Origin: Pseudomonas sp. HN11
Lineage (GTDB): Bacteria > Pseudomonadota > Gammaproteobacteria > Pseudomonadales > Pseudomonadaceae
DNA length: 64,000 bases
Assembly (NCBI RefSeq): GCF_021390155.1
Contig: NZ_CP089985.1
Location: 2,553,001-2,617,000, forward strand
Reading direction: 5' to 3'
The notes beneath the pieces were generated by a model, which worked only from the letters and a program-made list of their open reading frames with translations, was not told the DNA's origin and made no database searches. The first letter of the stretch is position 1. Every line of letters starts with the position of its first letter. A program made the position numbers and the translations under genes. Positions 1-8,249 of the stretch are shown here, piece by piece.

Positions 1-827
1 ACACCTTCCTCACCTACTTGCGCGAAGACATGGACAAGCAAGCCAAGTCCTACCCCAAGGGTGACGGCGTGCAATTGCAGTTCGAAGACGCCCGTGCCGA
101 CGTGGTCAAGCAACTGAGCCAAGTCGAGAACTTTATCAGCCAGAAAGTCGACGCGATTATCGTCAACCCGGTCGATACCGCCTCGACCAAGAACATCATC
201 AATGCCGCTACCAAGGCGGGCATACCGCTGGTATTCGTCAACCGCCGTCCCGATCAGAAAGACCTGCCCAAGGATGTGGTGGCCGTGACCTCCGATGACG
301 TCGAGGCCGGTAAGCTGCAAATGCAGTACATCGCTGAAAAGCTCGGTGGCAAGGGCAAGATCGTGATCCTGTTGGGCGACCTGGCAAACAACTCCACCAC
401 CAACCGCACCAAGGGTGTGAAGGAAGTGCTGGCCAAGTACCCGAACATCAAGATCGAGCAGGAGCAGACAGGTACCTGGCTGCGTGACAAAGGCATGACC
501 CTGGTCAACGACTGGCTGACCCAGGGCCGTGAATTCAACGCGGTGCTGGCCAACAACGACGAGATGGCCATCGGCGCGTCCATGGCCCTGAAATCGGCGG
601 GTACCAAGCCAGGCACGGTGTTGATTGCCGGTGTCGATGGCACGCCGGACGGTTTGAACGCGATTACCAAAGGTGATATGGCCGCGTCGGCGTTCCAGGA
701 CGCCAAGGGGCAGGCGGTAGGGTCTGTGGAAGCCGCACGCAAGATGGCGAAGAAGGAACCGGTCGAGCAGAACGTCATCATCCCGTTCCAGCTGATTACT
801 CCGGACAACGTCGCCAAGTTCAAATAG
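1..827 (+). CDS. Sugar ABC transporter periplasmic binding protein (5' truncated)
   Basis: The reading frame is open from the first bases of the window, so the signal peptide and the first lobe-1 strand are missing; about 274 residues remain. The fold is that of ribose/inositol-type binding proteins (family 1): VENFISQKVDAIIVNPVDT followed by NAATKAGIPLVFVNR, then VTSDDVEAGKLQ and, near the end, VLIAGVDGTPDGLNAI. It would capture a pentose or cyclitol in the periplasm for the ATPase and permease encoded just downstream on the same strand. The order binding protein, double ATPase, single permease is typical of ribose, xylose and myo-inositol importers. The exact substrate cannot be read from the sequence; myo-inositol is a reasonable guess in this genus. 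Confidence 0.9.
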   Translation, partial: TFLTYLREDMDKQAKSYPKGDGVQLQFEDARADVVKQLSQVENFISQKVDAIIVNPVDTASTKNIINAATKAGIPLVFVNRRPDQKDLPKDVVAVTSDDVEAGKLQMQYIAEKLGGKGKIVILLGDLANNSTTNRTKGVKEVLAKYPNIKIEQEQTGTWLRDKGMTLVNDWLTQGREFNAVLANNDEMAIGASMALKSAGTKPGTVLIAGVDGTPDGLNAITKGDMAASAFQDAKGQAVGSVEAARKMAKKEPVEQNVIIPFQLITPDNVAKFK

Positions 828-836
828 CCCCGATAT

Positions 837-847
837 AACAACAATAA
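837..847 (+). promoter_or_regulatory. Candidate Hfq/Crc catabolite-repression site
   Basis: AACAACAATAA lies in the gap between the binding-protein stop and the ATPase start, about 45 nt before the ATG at 893. It fits the AAnAAnAA motif that Hfq and Crc bind on mRNAs of repressed catabolic genes in Pseudomonas. The match is read by eye and function is inferred. Confidence 0.4.
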
Positions 848-892
848 GCCGGCAGGGCGGTCTTGGCCGCCCTGCAGATGGAGTACCTCTCT

Positions 893-2446
893 ATGCTCGC
901 TCAAGCGACTGTCTCGCAGCCTCCCGGTATCCAGCCAGTTGAGTTGGAAGAACCCTACCTGTTGGAAATCGTCAATGTCAGTAAAGGCTTTCCCGGTGTC
1001 GTAGCCCTGGCCGACGTGCAACTGCGTGTGCGCCCCGGCACGGTGCTGGCGCTGATGGGGGAGAATGGTGCAGGCAAGTCGACGTTGATGAAAATCATCG
1101 CCGGTATCTATCAACCCGACGCCGGACAGATACGCCTGCGTGGCAAGCCTATCAAATTCGAAACACCCCTGGCGGCCCAGAAGGCCGGGATCGCGATGAT
1201 CCACCAGGAACTCAACCTGATGCCGCACATGAGCATCGCCGAGAACATCTGGATCGGCCGCGAACAACTCAACAGCCTGCACATGGTCAACCACCGCGAA
1301 ATGCACCGCTGCACCGCCCAATTGCTGGCGCGCCTGCGCATCAACCTGGACCCCGAGGAACAGGTGGGCAACCTGAGCATCGCCGAGCGGCAAATGGTCG
1401 AGATTGCCAAGGCCGTGTCCTACGACTCCGACATCCTGATCATGGATGAGCCGACATCGGCCATTACCGAAAAGGAAGTGGCCCATCTGTTTTCGATCAT
1501 TGCCGACCTCAAGTCCCAGGGCAAAGGCATCGTCTACATCACCCACAAAATGAACGAAGTGTTTGCCATCGCCGATGAAGTGGCGGTGTTCCGCGACGGC
1601 CACTACATCGGCCTGCAACGCGCCGACAGCATGAACAGCGACAGCCTGATCTCGATGATGGTCGGCCGCGAACTGAGCCAGCTGTTCCCGGTGCGGGAGA
1701 CGCCCATCGGCGACCTGTTGCTGACCGTGCGAAATCTGACGCTGGACGGCGTGTTCAAGGACGTGTCGTTCGACCTGCACGCTGGCGAAATCCTCGGCAT
1801 CGCCGGCCTGATGGGCTCGGGCCGTACCAACGTGGCGGAAACCATTTTCGGCATCACCCCCAGCAGCAGCGGCCAGATCACCCTGGATGGCAAGGCGGTG
1901 CGCATCACTGACCCGCACATGGCCATCGAGAAAGGCTTCGCCCTGTTGACCGAGGACCGCAAGCTCAGTGGCCTGTTCCCGTGCCTGTCGGTGCTGGAAA
2001 ACATGGAAATGGCAGTGTTGCCGCACTACACCGGCAACGGCTTTATCCAACAGAAAGCCCTGCGTGCGCTGTGCGAGGACATGTGCAAGAAGCTGCGAGT
2101 GAAAACCCCGTCCCTTGAACAGTGCATCGATACCTTGTCCGGCGGTAATCAGCAGAAAGCCTTGTTGGCGCGCTGGCTGATGACCAACCCGCGCCTGCTG
2201 ATCCTTGATGAGCCCACCCGGGGCATCGACGTGGGCGCCAAGGCCGAGATCTATCGCTTGATCGCTTTCCTCGCCAGCGAAGGCATGGCCGTGATCATGA
2301 TTTCTTCCGAGTTGCCCGAAGTGCTGGGCATGAGCGACCGCGTCATGGTGATGCACGAAGGCGAATTGATGGGCACCCTGGACCGCAGTGATGCGACCCA
2401 GGAAAAAGTCATGCAGTTGGCCTCCGGAATGACCGCAGTCCACTGA
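893..2446 (+). CDS. Sugar ABC transporter ATP-binding protein (tandem ABC domains)
   Basis: This 517-residue ATPase has two fused ABC domains, as in RbsA, XylG and MglA. The first has Walker [10 protein letters not shown] near residue 57, a Q-loop in [10 protein letters not shown] and Walker [12 protein letters not shown]. The second has the degenerate Walker A typical of the subfamily (GSGRTN), the signature LSGGNQQK and Walker [12 protein letters not shown]. It would power sugar import through the permease encoded 26 bp downstream. I chose the ATG at 893 because GGAG lies about 9 nt upstream; the frame stays open to a TTG at 863 and an ATG at 878. It forms an operon with its two neighbours. 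Confidence 0.93.
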   Translation: MLAQATVSQPPGIQPVELEEPYLLEIVNVSKGFPGVVALADVQLRVRPGTVLALMGENGAGKSTLMKIIAGIYQPDAGQIRLRGKPIKFETPLAAQKAGIAMIHQELNLMPHMSIAENIWIGREQLNSLHMVNHREMHRCTAQLLARLRINLDPEEQVGNLSIAERQMVEIAKAVSYDSDILIMDEPTSAITEKEVAHLFSIIADLKSQGKGIVYITHKMNEVFAIADEVAVFRDGHYIGLQRADSMNSDSLISMMVGRELSQLFPVRETPIGDLLLTVRNLTLDGVFKDVSFDLHAGEILGIAGLMGSGRTNVAETIFGITPSSSGQITLDGKAVRITDPHMAIEKGFALLTEDRKLSGLFPCLSVLENMEMAVLPHYTGNGFIQQKALRALCEDMCKKLRVKTPSLEQCIDTLSGGNQQKALLARWLMTNPRLLILDEPTRGIDVGAKAEIYRLIAFLASEGMAVIMISSELPEVLGMSDRVMVMHEGELMGTLDRSDATQEKVMQLASGMTAVH

Positions 2447-2472
2447 TGTACAGAATAAGAAGGTGATGGGCT

Positions 2473-3495
2473 ATGAACGCAATAACCGATAACAAACCCG
2501 CGACGGTACCGACCAAAAGCCGTCGACGCATGCCCACCGAGCTGAGCATTTTCCTGGTGCTGATCGGCATCGGCCTGGTGTTCGAGCTGTTCGGCTGGAT
2601 CGTGCGTGATCAGAGTTTCCTGATGAACTCCCAGCGTTTGGTACTGATGATCCTGCAGGTGTCGATCATTGGTCTGCTGGCGATTGGCGTGACCCAGGTC
2701 ATTATCACCACTGGTATCGACCTGTCTTCAGGTTCGGTACTGGCGCTGTCAGCGATGATCGCCGCGAGTTTGGCGCAGACTTCCGACTTTTCCCGGGCAG
2801 TCTTTCCCAGCCTGACCGATTTGCCGGTGTGGATCCCGGTGGCGATGGGGCTTGGCGTGGGCCTGCTGGCGGGGGCGATCAATGGCAGCATTATCGCCGT
2901 CACCGGCATTCCGCCGTTCATTGCCACCCTCGGCATGATGGTCTCGGCCCGTGGGCTGGCGCGCTATTACACCGAAGGCCAGCCGGTGAGCATGCTCTCG
3001 GACTCGTACACGGCCATCGGTCATGGCGCGATGCCGGTGATCATTTTCCTGGTGGTGGCGGTAATCTTCCATATCGCCCTGCGCTACACCAAGTACGGCA
3101 AATACACCTATGCGATTGGCGGCAACATGCAGGCGGCGCGTACATCGGGCATCAACGTCAAGCGTCACTTGATCATCGTCTACAGCATCGCCGGCTTGCT
3201 TGCAGGTCTGGCCGGTGTGGTCGCCTCGGCTCGCGCTGCGACCGGCCAGGCCGGCATGGGCATGTCCTATGAGCTGGATGCGATTGCCGCCGCGGTGATC
3301 GGCGGCACCAGCTTGGCGGGCGGGGTAGGGCGCATCACCGGCACTGTGATCGGCGCGCTGATCCTCGGGGTGATGGCCAGCGGGTTTACCTTTGTCGGGG
3401 TGGACGCGTATATCCAGGACATCATCAAGGGCCTGATCATTGTGGTGGCGGTCGTTATCGACCAATACCGCAATAAGAAACAGCGCAAGCGCTGA
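2473..3495 (+). CDS. Sugar ABC transporter permease
   Basis: A 340-residue membrane protein of the RbsC/XylH permease family. It starts with a basic N-terminus (KSRRRMPTELS) and has about eight to ten hydrophobic helices. The cytoplasmic motif AIGGNMQAARTSGI is the ATPase-contact loop typical of this family. The C-terminus is hydrophobic and ends in a basic tail (RNKKQRKR). It forms the inner-membrane channel for the sugar delivered by the first gene. It is the last gene of the operon; a large inverted repeat starts directly after its stop codon. Confidence 0.93.
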   Translation: MNAITDNKPATVPTKSRRRMPTELSIFLVLIGIGLVFELFGWIVRDQSFLMNSQRLVLMILQVSIIGLLAIGVTQVIITTGIDLSSGSVLALSAMIAASLAQTSDFSRAVFPSLTDLPVWIPVAMGLGVGLLAGAINGSIIAVTGIPPFIATLGMMVSARGLARYYTEGQPVSMLSDSYTAIGHGAMPVIIFLVVAVIFHIALRYTKYGKYTYAIGGNMQAARTSGINVKRHLIIVYSIAGLLAGLAGVVASARAATGQAGMGMSYELDAIAAAVIGGTSLAGGVGRITGTVIGALILGVMASGFTFVGVDAYIQDIIKGLIIVVAVVIDQYRNKKQRKR

Positions 3496-3549
3496 GCTTC
3501 AAGCGACAAGTTGCAAGACCGGCAGGCTTTACAGCTTGTCGCTTGCAGC
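3496..3549. repeat. Inverted repeat after the sugar permease gene
   Basis: A 15-bp stem with a single mismatch (3496-3510 pairing with 3535-3549, core CAAGCGACAAG/CTTGTCGCTTG) begins right after the stop codon. It is followed by degenerate copies of GCTTGCAGCTTG, a motif that recurs in Pseudomonas intergenic DNA. There is no T-run, so it is more likely a REP-like or mRNA-end-stabilising element than a standard terminator. Confidence 0.6.
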
Positions 3550-3820
3550 TTGCGGCTTATAGCTGCTTCACGAACTTTCCTGCTATAAACGCACTCCGAT
3601 GACCATTCGCCGAGCCCGTCCTGGTGCTTTTGGGGGTTATCTCGGAAAAATTGCCTGTCTTTTCAGTTGCTGCGCCCTCAAGTCGGCCTTAGACTGCCGC
3701 CCCTCGTAAATTGAGTGCCGGGTGGCGCTTGAAATGGATGGCGCCTTTCCGAGACCTGCAGAGGCCTTCCGGAACGCTCCCTTATTCGCCTTAATGCACG
3801 TATTTTTTATAGAGAAATCA
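3550..3820. other. Intergenic region upstream of the DksA-like gene
   Basis: About 270 bp without a convincing gene. It holds a TATAAA (3584-3589) that could be a -10 element, though I see no good -35 at the right distance. The last 25 bp before the next ATG are AT-rich and contain a weak purine-rich ribosome site (AGAGAAATCA). Confidence 0.5.
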
Positions 3821-4225
3821 ATGACAAAGGAAAAGTTGCTGGCCATGCCGGCGGATGACTACATGAATGCCGAACAGCACGCTTTTTTCGAGAAGTTGCT
3901 GCAAGACATGAAAGTGGAACACCACGAGCGCATTGAACAGAACCGTATCGCCATTGAAAGCCTGGACACCCCGGCTGACCCGGCCGACGCCGCTTCCGTG
4001 GAAGAAGAGCGGACCTGGCTGGTCAACGCCATCGACCGCGACCAGCGCATGCTGCCGCAACTTGAGCGCGCACTGGAGCGCATCAAGGAAGATTCCTTCG
4101 GCTGGTGCGATGATAGCGGCGAGCCTATCGGCCTCAAGCGCCTGCTGATCAGCCCGACCACCAAGTATTGCATCGAAGCGCAAGAGCGCCACGAGCAGAT
4201 CGACAAGCATCAGCGCCAAGCCTGA
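3821..4225 (+). CDS. DksA/TraR-superfamily protein with only two cysteines
   Basis: A 134-residue protein with a coiled-coil N-terminal half that holds the acidic DPADAASVEEE segment. DksA coiled coils carry functional aspartates at the tip (DxxDxA); DPADAA fits. The C-terminal finger region is SFGWCDDSGEPIG...TTKYCIEAQE. The four-Cys pattern C-x2-C...C-x2-C is reduced to C-x2-S and C-x2-A. P. aeruginosa DksA paralogues with reduced cysteine sets fold without zinc. It probably binds RNA polymerase in the secondary channel and modulates stringent or stress transcription. The ATG at 3821 gives the family's usual start (MTKEKLLAMP). Which paralogue it is cannot be decided from sequence alone. 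Confidence 0.85.
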   Translation: MTKEKLLAMPADDYMNAEQHAFFEKLLQDMKVEHHERIEQNRIAIESLDTPADPADAASVEEERTWLVNAIDRDQRMLPQLERALERIKEDSFGWCDDSGEPIGLKRLLISPTTKYCIEAQERHEQIDKHQRQA

Positions 4226-4235
4226 TGTGATGCTG

Positions 4236-4260
4236 CGGGGGGCCGTCCATCGGCTCCCCG
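4236..4260. terminator. Hairpin after the DksA-like gene
   Basis: A 9-bp GC-rich stem with one mismatch (CGGGGGGCC at 4236-4244, GGCTCCCCG at 4252-4260) lies just after the stop codon. There is no T-run, so intrinsic termination would be weak. Confidence 0.4.
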
Positions 4261-4317
4261 GGAAAGACCGTTACACCTCGTCTATTGATCTGCTGCAAGC
4301 TACCCCACTAAAGGCCC

Positions 4318-6000
4318 ATGGATAATGGCCCGATAGTGGCGTTTAATGCAGCGACAATAATGACAAGCAGTGGGGTAACGAAGATGGCTGGAGACGGATC
4401 TCTGATGGGCGCGGCAGTGCCAGCGCGATCAGTGGCGCGCGGGTTGCCCGGCTGGCTGACGCCACTGTTGCAGAGCGCCGCCCTGGCGTTGGTCCTGCTT
4501 GGCTTGGCGTTCGCCAGTCTGCCACTCTACCTTTGCCTGCCACTGGCCCTGCTGGTGATCTGGCTGCCTCGCCTGAAAAATCGCACACCTGTTAGTGCAT
4601 CTGCCGAGACCGTCGATGCAATTGGCGAGTTGACTCGCGACCTGTCCTACACCACCAGCCATAACGCTTTGTCCGCAGCCGGCGTGGCCTATTCGGTCAA
4701 GCAACTGGCGGCGCGTGTGCAGTCGCAGTTGGGCGCGGCCAAGCAGATTGTCAGCAGTGCCGAGGTGATGATCGGCACCGAAAAGATCACCTCCCAACTC
4801 AGTCGCGAAGCGCTTGGCGCCGCCAGCCAGGCTCATCAGCGCAGCACCGAGGGTCGCGAAGTGCTGGCCCAGTCGATTATCCGTATGCACCAGCTCAGCC
4901 AGCGCGCCAATGCCAGCCGTGAACTGATCGAAGCCTTGAGCCTGCGCAGCGAGGAAATCCAGCGGGTCACCCTGGTGATCCAGTCCATCGCCAGCCAGAC
5001 CAACTTGCTGGCGCTTAATGCCGCCATTGAAGCGGCGCGGGCCGGTGAGCATGGTCGCGGCTTTGCCGTAGTGGCCGATGAAGTGCGTGGGCTGGCGGGG
5101 CATACGGCTACGGCCACCGATGAAGTCGGGGTGATGGTCGCGGATATCCAGCAACGCACTGCCCAGGTGGTCGAACAGATTCGTCAGCTCTCGGCAGACT
5201 TGCACGCGGGTGTTGAGCAGGTGGAGCACGCCGGTGAACAACTGCAAAGCATTGCCAGTCTGGCGGCGGATGTGGAAGGCCAGGTCAATGAGATCGCCCA
5301 AGGCACCGACACCAACCGCGCCCAGCTCGACAGCTTGTTCCATGCCGTGGAGCAAATGCGCAGCGACCTGGCCGTCAGTGACCAGCAAACCCGTCAACTG
5401 GCTGATGCCGCCGTGCAGATGGAAGGGCAGGCTGAAACCATCAGCGAACGTTTGGCAGAAGTCGGGTTGGATGATTATCACCAACGTATCTATGACCTGG
5501 CCCGTGAAGGCGCGAGCCAGATTGCCGCGCAGTTCGAAGCCGATGTGCAGCAGAACCGCATCAGCCTGGATGACCTGTTTGATCGCAGCTACACACCGAT
5601 TGCCAACACCAATCCGAGCAAGTATCACACCCGTTTTGACGGCTACACCGACCAGGTGTTGCCGGCAATTCAGGAGGCACTGTTGCCACGGCATGAAGGG
5701 TTGGTGTTCGCGATTGCCTGCACGCCTCAGGGCTATGTGCCGACACACAATAAGGCGTTTTCCCAAGCGCTGACCGGCGATGTTCAGGTGGATGCCGTGC
5801 AGAACCGCACCAAGCGCAAGTTCGAAGACCGTACCGGGATTCGCTGTGGCAGCCACCAGCAGGCCGTGTTGCTGCAGACCTATACCCGCGACACCGGAGA
5901 GCTGATGCACGATCTGTCGGTGCCGATCATGGTCAAGGGGCGGCATTGGGGCGGCTTGCGCCTGGGCTATAAACCCGAGGGGATAAAGGGCGGGCCCTAG
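4318..6000 (+). CDS. Methyl-accepting chemotaxis protein with a C-terminal sensor region
   Basis: About 560 residues. The N-terminus has a hydrophobic stretch long enough for two short membrane helices (about residues 48-84) and no periplasmic loop of useful size. A methylation and coiled-coil region follows, then the conserved signalling hairpin ([34 protein letters not shown]) near residues 225-260. About 180 residues follow the coiled coil; they include [16 protein letters not shown], an [14 protein letters not shown] segment and a final [13 protein letters not shown]. This resembles the Cache/PAS-like tail seen in some Pseudomonas receptors. The receptor therefore probably senses a cytoplasmic signal and passes it to CheA/CheW. 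An ATG at 4384 is an alternative start. It is a single gene followed by a terminator. Confidence 0.85.
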   Translation: MDNGPIVAFNAATIMTSSGVTKMAGDGSLMGAAVPARSVARGLPGWLTPLLQSAALALVLLGLAFASLPLYLCLPLALLVIWLPRLKNRTPVSASAETVDAIGELTRDLSYTTSHNALSAAGVAYSVKQLAARVQSQLGAAKQIVSSAEVMIGTEKITSQLSREALGAASQAHQRSTEGREVLAQSIIRMHQLSQRANASRELIEALSLRSEEIQRVTLVIQSIASQTNLLALNAAIEAARAGEHGRGFAVVADEVRGLAGHTATATDEVGVMVADIQQRTAQVVEQIRQLSADLHAGVEQVEHAGEQLQSIASLAADVEGQVNEIAQGTDTNRAQLDSLFHAVEQMRSDLAVSDQQTRQLADAAVQMEGQAETISERLAEVGLDDYHQRIYDLAREGASQIAAQFEADVQQNRISLDDLFDRSYTPIANTNPSKYHTRFDGYTDQVLPAIQEALLPRHEGLVFAIACTPQGYVPTHNKAFSQALTGDVQVDAVQNRTKRKFEDRTGIRCGSHQQAVLLQTYTRDTGELMHDLSVPIMVKGRHWGGLRLGYKPEGIKGGP

Positions 6001-6024
6001 GGATTATTGCTGTTTATGCAATGG

Positions 6025-6047
6025 AGCTATTCCGGGGATAGCTTTTT
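6025..6047 (+). terminator. Rho-independent terminator of the chemoreceptor gene
   Basis: AGCTAT (6025-6030) pairs with ATAGCT (6038-6043). Two further inner pairs leave a three-base loop, and TTTTT follows. It sits 25 bp after the stop codon. Confidence 0.6.
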
Positions 6048-6081
6048 CCAACTGGAAGAAAACCGTAGCATGACCAACATT

Positions 6082-6095
6082 GTTAGCCAGCTAAC
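6082..6095. promoter_or_regulatory. Perfect palindrome, possible operator
   Basis: GTTAGC-CA-GCTAAC, a perfect 6+6 inverted repeat with a two-base spacer. It lies 20 bp upstream of the start of the small gene at 6116 and could be a binding site for a dimeric regulator. No regulator is obvious. Confidence 0.35.
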
Positions 6096-6115
6096 TAATG
6101 CTGCGGAGAAATTCC

Positions 6116-6319
6116 ATGCAAAACAAAGTCGATGTCGCTGTGATGATTGGCAGTGGCGTGCCCCCGACCCTGCGTGCGCTGGGCCAGAAGGCCTGCTGGG
6201 TGGTGTTGCTCAACGGTGAGCAGCGCGGCACCGCCTTCGCCAGTCGTGATGAAGCCGAGGAGTGCAGGGCTGCCTGGCAGGCGCTGCTGCGCCTGGAGCA
6301 GTCAGACAGCTTGCATTGA
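6116..6319 (+). CDS. Small conserved hypothetical protein (67 aa)
   Basis: A 67-residue soluble protein that I do not recognise. The ATG at 6116 is chosen because GGAG lies about 10 nt upstream (GCGGAGAAATTCC). The middle part, ACWVVLLNGEQRGTAFAS followed by RDEAEECRAAWQALLRLE, looks like a small beta hairpin followed by an amphipathic helix. No signal peptide or membrane segment is present. Base composition matches the neighbours. It converges on the DUF2789 gene with only 7 bp between stops. Function unknown. Confidence 0.6.
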   Translation: MQNKVDVAVMIGSGVPPTLRALGQKACWVVLLNGEQRGTAFASRDEAEECRAAWQALLRLEQSDSLH

Positions 6320-6326
6320 TTCAGCG

Positions 6327-6563
6327 TTACTGCGATTGATGCAGGCGTTGATTCAGTTCATCCACCGCAATTGCCCATTCAGCGTCCTCGCGCAGCTCTT
6401 CCTTGAGGAAGCTTGCTTGTTGTGCGGACCAGAAAGGCGCATCGATCAGCTTCACGTTATCCGGCAAGGGGTGCGCGACGATAAACGCATCGATGCCGTC
6501 CGGGGTTGAATCCAGACCCAATTGTTCAAACAGCGTTTCGAGGGTAGGAATTGGCGCGTCCAT
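6327..6563 (-). CDS. DUF2789 family protein
   Basis: A 78-residue protein resembling the DUF2789 family: TLETLFEQLGLDSTPDGIDAF, then HPLPDNVKLIDAPFW and QASFLKEELREDAEWAIAVD. Members are small, soluble and of unknown function. I prefer the ATG at 6563 because the in-frame ATG 12 bp upstream is followed by a good GGAG that fits the second start (6-nt spacing). Nearby on the same strand are two more short genes, but the spacing does not suggest tight coupling. Confidence 0.8.
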   Translation of the reverse strand: MDAPIPTLETLFEQLGLDSTPDGIDAFIVAHPLPDNVKLIDAPFWSAQQASFLKEELREDAEWAIAVDELNQRLHQSQ

Positions 6564-6631
6564 ATCGTTCTCCATGCAGGGTGGTCGTTATGCATGGGAG
6601 GGTTGCGGCGCCGCAGAGTTCTATCGGATTG

Positions 6632-6862
6632 TCAGGAATTCAGCGCCCCGGAATCTACGGCAGCCTTCAAAGCCTTGGCGGACTCCTTTGCTGCAATGGC
6701 AGCGGCGTCAACGGTTTTGAACCAGCGGTCCTTTTCCACTTGGTGCGTGGTGACAATGGTCAGCGGTGGCTTGGCCCGCATGATGATCACTGCTTGAAAT
6801 TCACCGTCTACTTCCCTTGCATCGCCATGGATGAAAAAATCGCCGATATCAAATTCCGTCAC
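6632..6862 (-). CDS. Small conserved hypothetical protein (about 76 aa)
   Basis: The frame is open from 6919, but a GTG at 6862 is preceded by AAGGGAAGG at about 6-nt spacing and gives a sensible N-terminus (TEFDIGDFFIHGDAREVDG). The rest has VIIMRAKPPLTIVTTH and an alanine/lysine-rich C-terminal helix (KTVDAAAIAAKESAKALKAA). No membrane segment or signal peptide is visible. I do not recognise the family. The start codon is uncertain. Confidence 0.55.
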   Translation of the reverse strand: MTEFDIGDFFIHGDAREVDGEFQAVIIMRAKPPLTIVTTHQVEKDRWFKTVDAAAIAAKESAKALKAAVDSGALNS

Positions 6863-6973
6863 GTAGAGCCTTCCCTTGGAGATAACTGCACTGGTGAAAC
6901 CTGGCCCGCAGGGGCACAAACTTCAGTGGACGGGCCAGTATGGCAGTTGTTGCAGGTCGGCGGCGCAGTTAAG

Positions 6974-7249
6974 TTATCGGGCTGACGAAACGATTGCGCC
7001 GTGAGGCGCGTGCAACATGGTTTCAAGGTTTTTGGCCAGTTCACAAGCCTTGACATGGCCGCTGCGAAAGCCTTTTATCCGACCGCTGAGCACTTCACGG
7101 ATGTGGAAGAAGTTTCTGCCCGCAGGTACGACTTGGTAAAGAACCGAATCCGAGTACCCATCATAACCGTCCAGGCGGTAGTATTGAGGCTCGCTCTGAC
7201 ATGATGAAGGGGTATGCGAAGACATAGCGTTGTCGGGTGATCGTTGCAT
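6974..7249 (-). CDS. Small hypothetical protein (91 aa)
   Basis: A 91-residue protein starting at an ATG with GGAG six bases upstream. It has a tyrosine-rich early part (YYRLDGYDGYSDSVLYQV), then AGRNFFHIREVLSGRIKGFR and a helix around KACELAKNLETMLH. The middle resembles short DUF-type proteins of Pseudomonas, but I cannot name the family. It is soluble and has no signal sequence. It is transcribed in the same direction as the two short genes downstream of it, with gaps of about 110 bp and 70 bp, so it is probably expressed alone. Confidence 0.55.
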   Translation of the reverse strand: MQRSPDNAMSSHTPSSCQSEPQYYRLDGYDGYSDSVLYQVVPAGRNFFHIREVLSGRIKGFRSGHVKACELAKNLETMLHAPHGAIVSSAR

Positions 7250-7645
7250 GGCTTGCTCCTTTCGGTCTATTCGATTGACTGGGTTGCAGCGTTTTCGGTG
7301 GTTTTGAACGGTACTGCTGCTTTAGTATTGTTGTCGGCGTCCGGTACGCGGTTCCATGTCAGGTATGTTTATTTGTGTGGCGTGTCGGAAAACTGCATTT
7401 TTAGCCAGGTTATTCTCTGAAGATGGTCGGCTCGTATTCTCGGGCCGTTGAACCTGTGATCTCCTGTGGTGCCTGATGACCTTGCACAAGGTCCATCACG
7501 TACTTCTGTACTAGTCTTTTGGCGCGACAGCAGGATCTTCTTCAGTTTTTTTCAACGAATGAGTTAGGTGATCGTGCCGTGATGGCCGTTTTTTTGTGCT
7601 GCCCGCTCTGGCGGACAGCGCTCTTTTCGAAGTGGGGGCGTTTCC
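7250..7645. other. Divergent intergenic region
   Basis: About 395 bp between two divergently transcribed small genes. Composition is less GC-rich than the genes and it has several T-runs (near 7543-7550 and 7588-7594), but I see no stem strong enough to call a terminator and no convincing reading frame. It presumably carries the promoters for both flanking genes. Confidence 0.5.
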
Positions 7646-8116
7646 TTGGCAGTCAGTAATCTGGATATGCACGCGTTGTTCGTGCTGGGTGATTTGCGCG
7701 CAAAGTTGGTCAAACAGTTTCAATCCCGTTTTGTTTACATCACCGAGCAGACGCCGGAAGGCATCTACATTGCCGAAATCGATACGGAAGCGGCGATGGT
7801 GGTGGATGACAAGCCTCGCCTTGAACTCAAAGTCGGCGACCATTTCCGCGCGGCGGTATTGCCTAGTCGTGAAGGCGGCAAGTTCGAGTTGAAGTTCCGC
7901 GACATCAAGTTGACCGTGTATGGCCTGGGTGACTACGCCTTTGTGTCCTCGGCCGAAGGCCAGGGCATTGTGTTCAAGGAAGGCCACAGCGTCATGCTGG
8001 TGTTCGCCGCCAACGAGCAACTGCAGGAAGGCCTGACCAAAACCCTCAAGGCCGTCACCGGCAAGGCCGCCAAGTGGCGCAAGGGTGAACTGGTCACCTT
8101 CAAGGCCAGCGAATAA
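7646..8116 (+). CDS. Conserved hypothetical protein (156 aa)
   Basis: A soluble 156-residue protein of unknown function. It starts at a TTG with a G-rich ribosome site (GTGGGGGCG) about 8 nt upstream; the ATG at 7667 is the alternative. It has alternating beta strands (FVYITEQTPEGIYIAEID, FRAAVLPSREGGKFELKFRDIKLTVYG) and a C-terminal LTKTLKAVTGKAAKWRKGELVTFKAS. The strand pattern suggests a small beta-barrel, but I do not recognise a named domain. No membrane or export signal. It is monocistronic and followed by the betaine-type binding protein after 133 bp. Confidence 0.65.
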   Translation: MAVSNLDMHALFVLGDLRAKLVKQFQSRFVYITEQTPEGIYIAEIDTEAAMVVDDKPRLELKVGDHFRAAVLPSREGGKFELKFRDIKLTVYGLGDYAFVSSAEGQGIVFKEGHSVMLVFAANEQLQEGLTKTLKAVTGKAAKWRKGELVTFKASE

Positions 8117-8249
8117 GCCTCAAATACCGCGAACACACGCTATCTCCCGGAACCTCTACTACAGTTGAGTTGACTTAACTATTCAGAGGCTTCGCGCATA
8201 TGCAGCAAAGCCGTCCGTTGTCTGCTGCGATATCGCGAGGTGCAAGGGC

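Noticed and set aside
254..2443. Long open frame on the minus strand opposite the sugar transporter genes
   Set aside because: It is antisense to two clear genes, is rich in His/Gln/Asp codons typical of GC-rich shadow frames, and has no recognisable domain.
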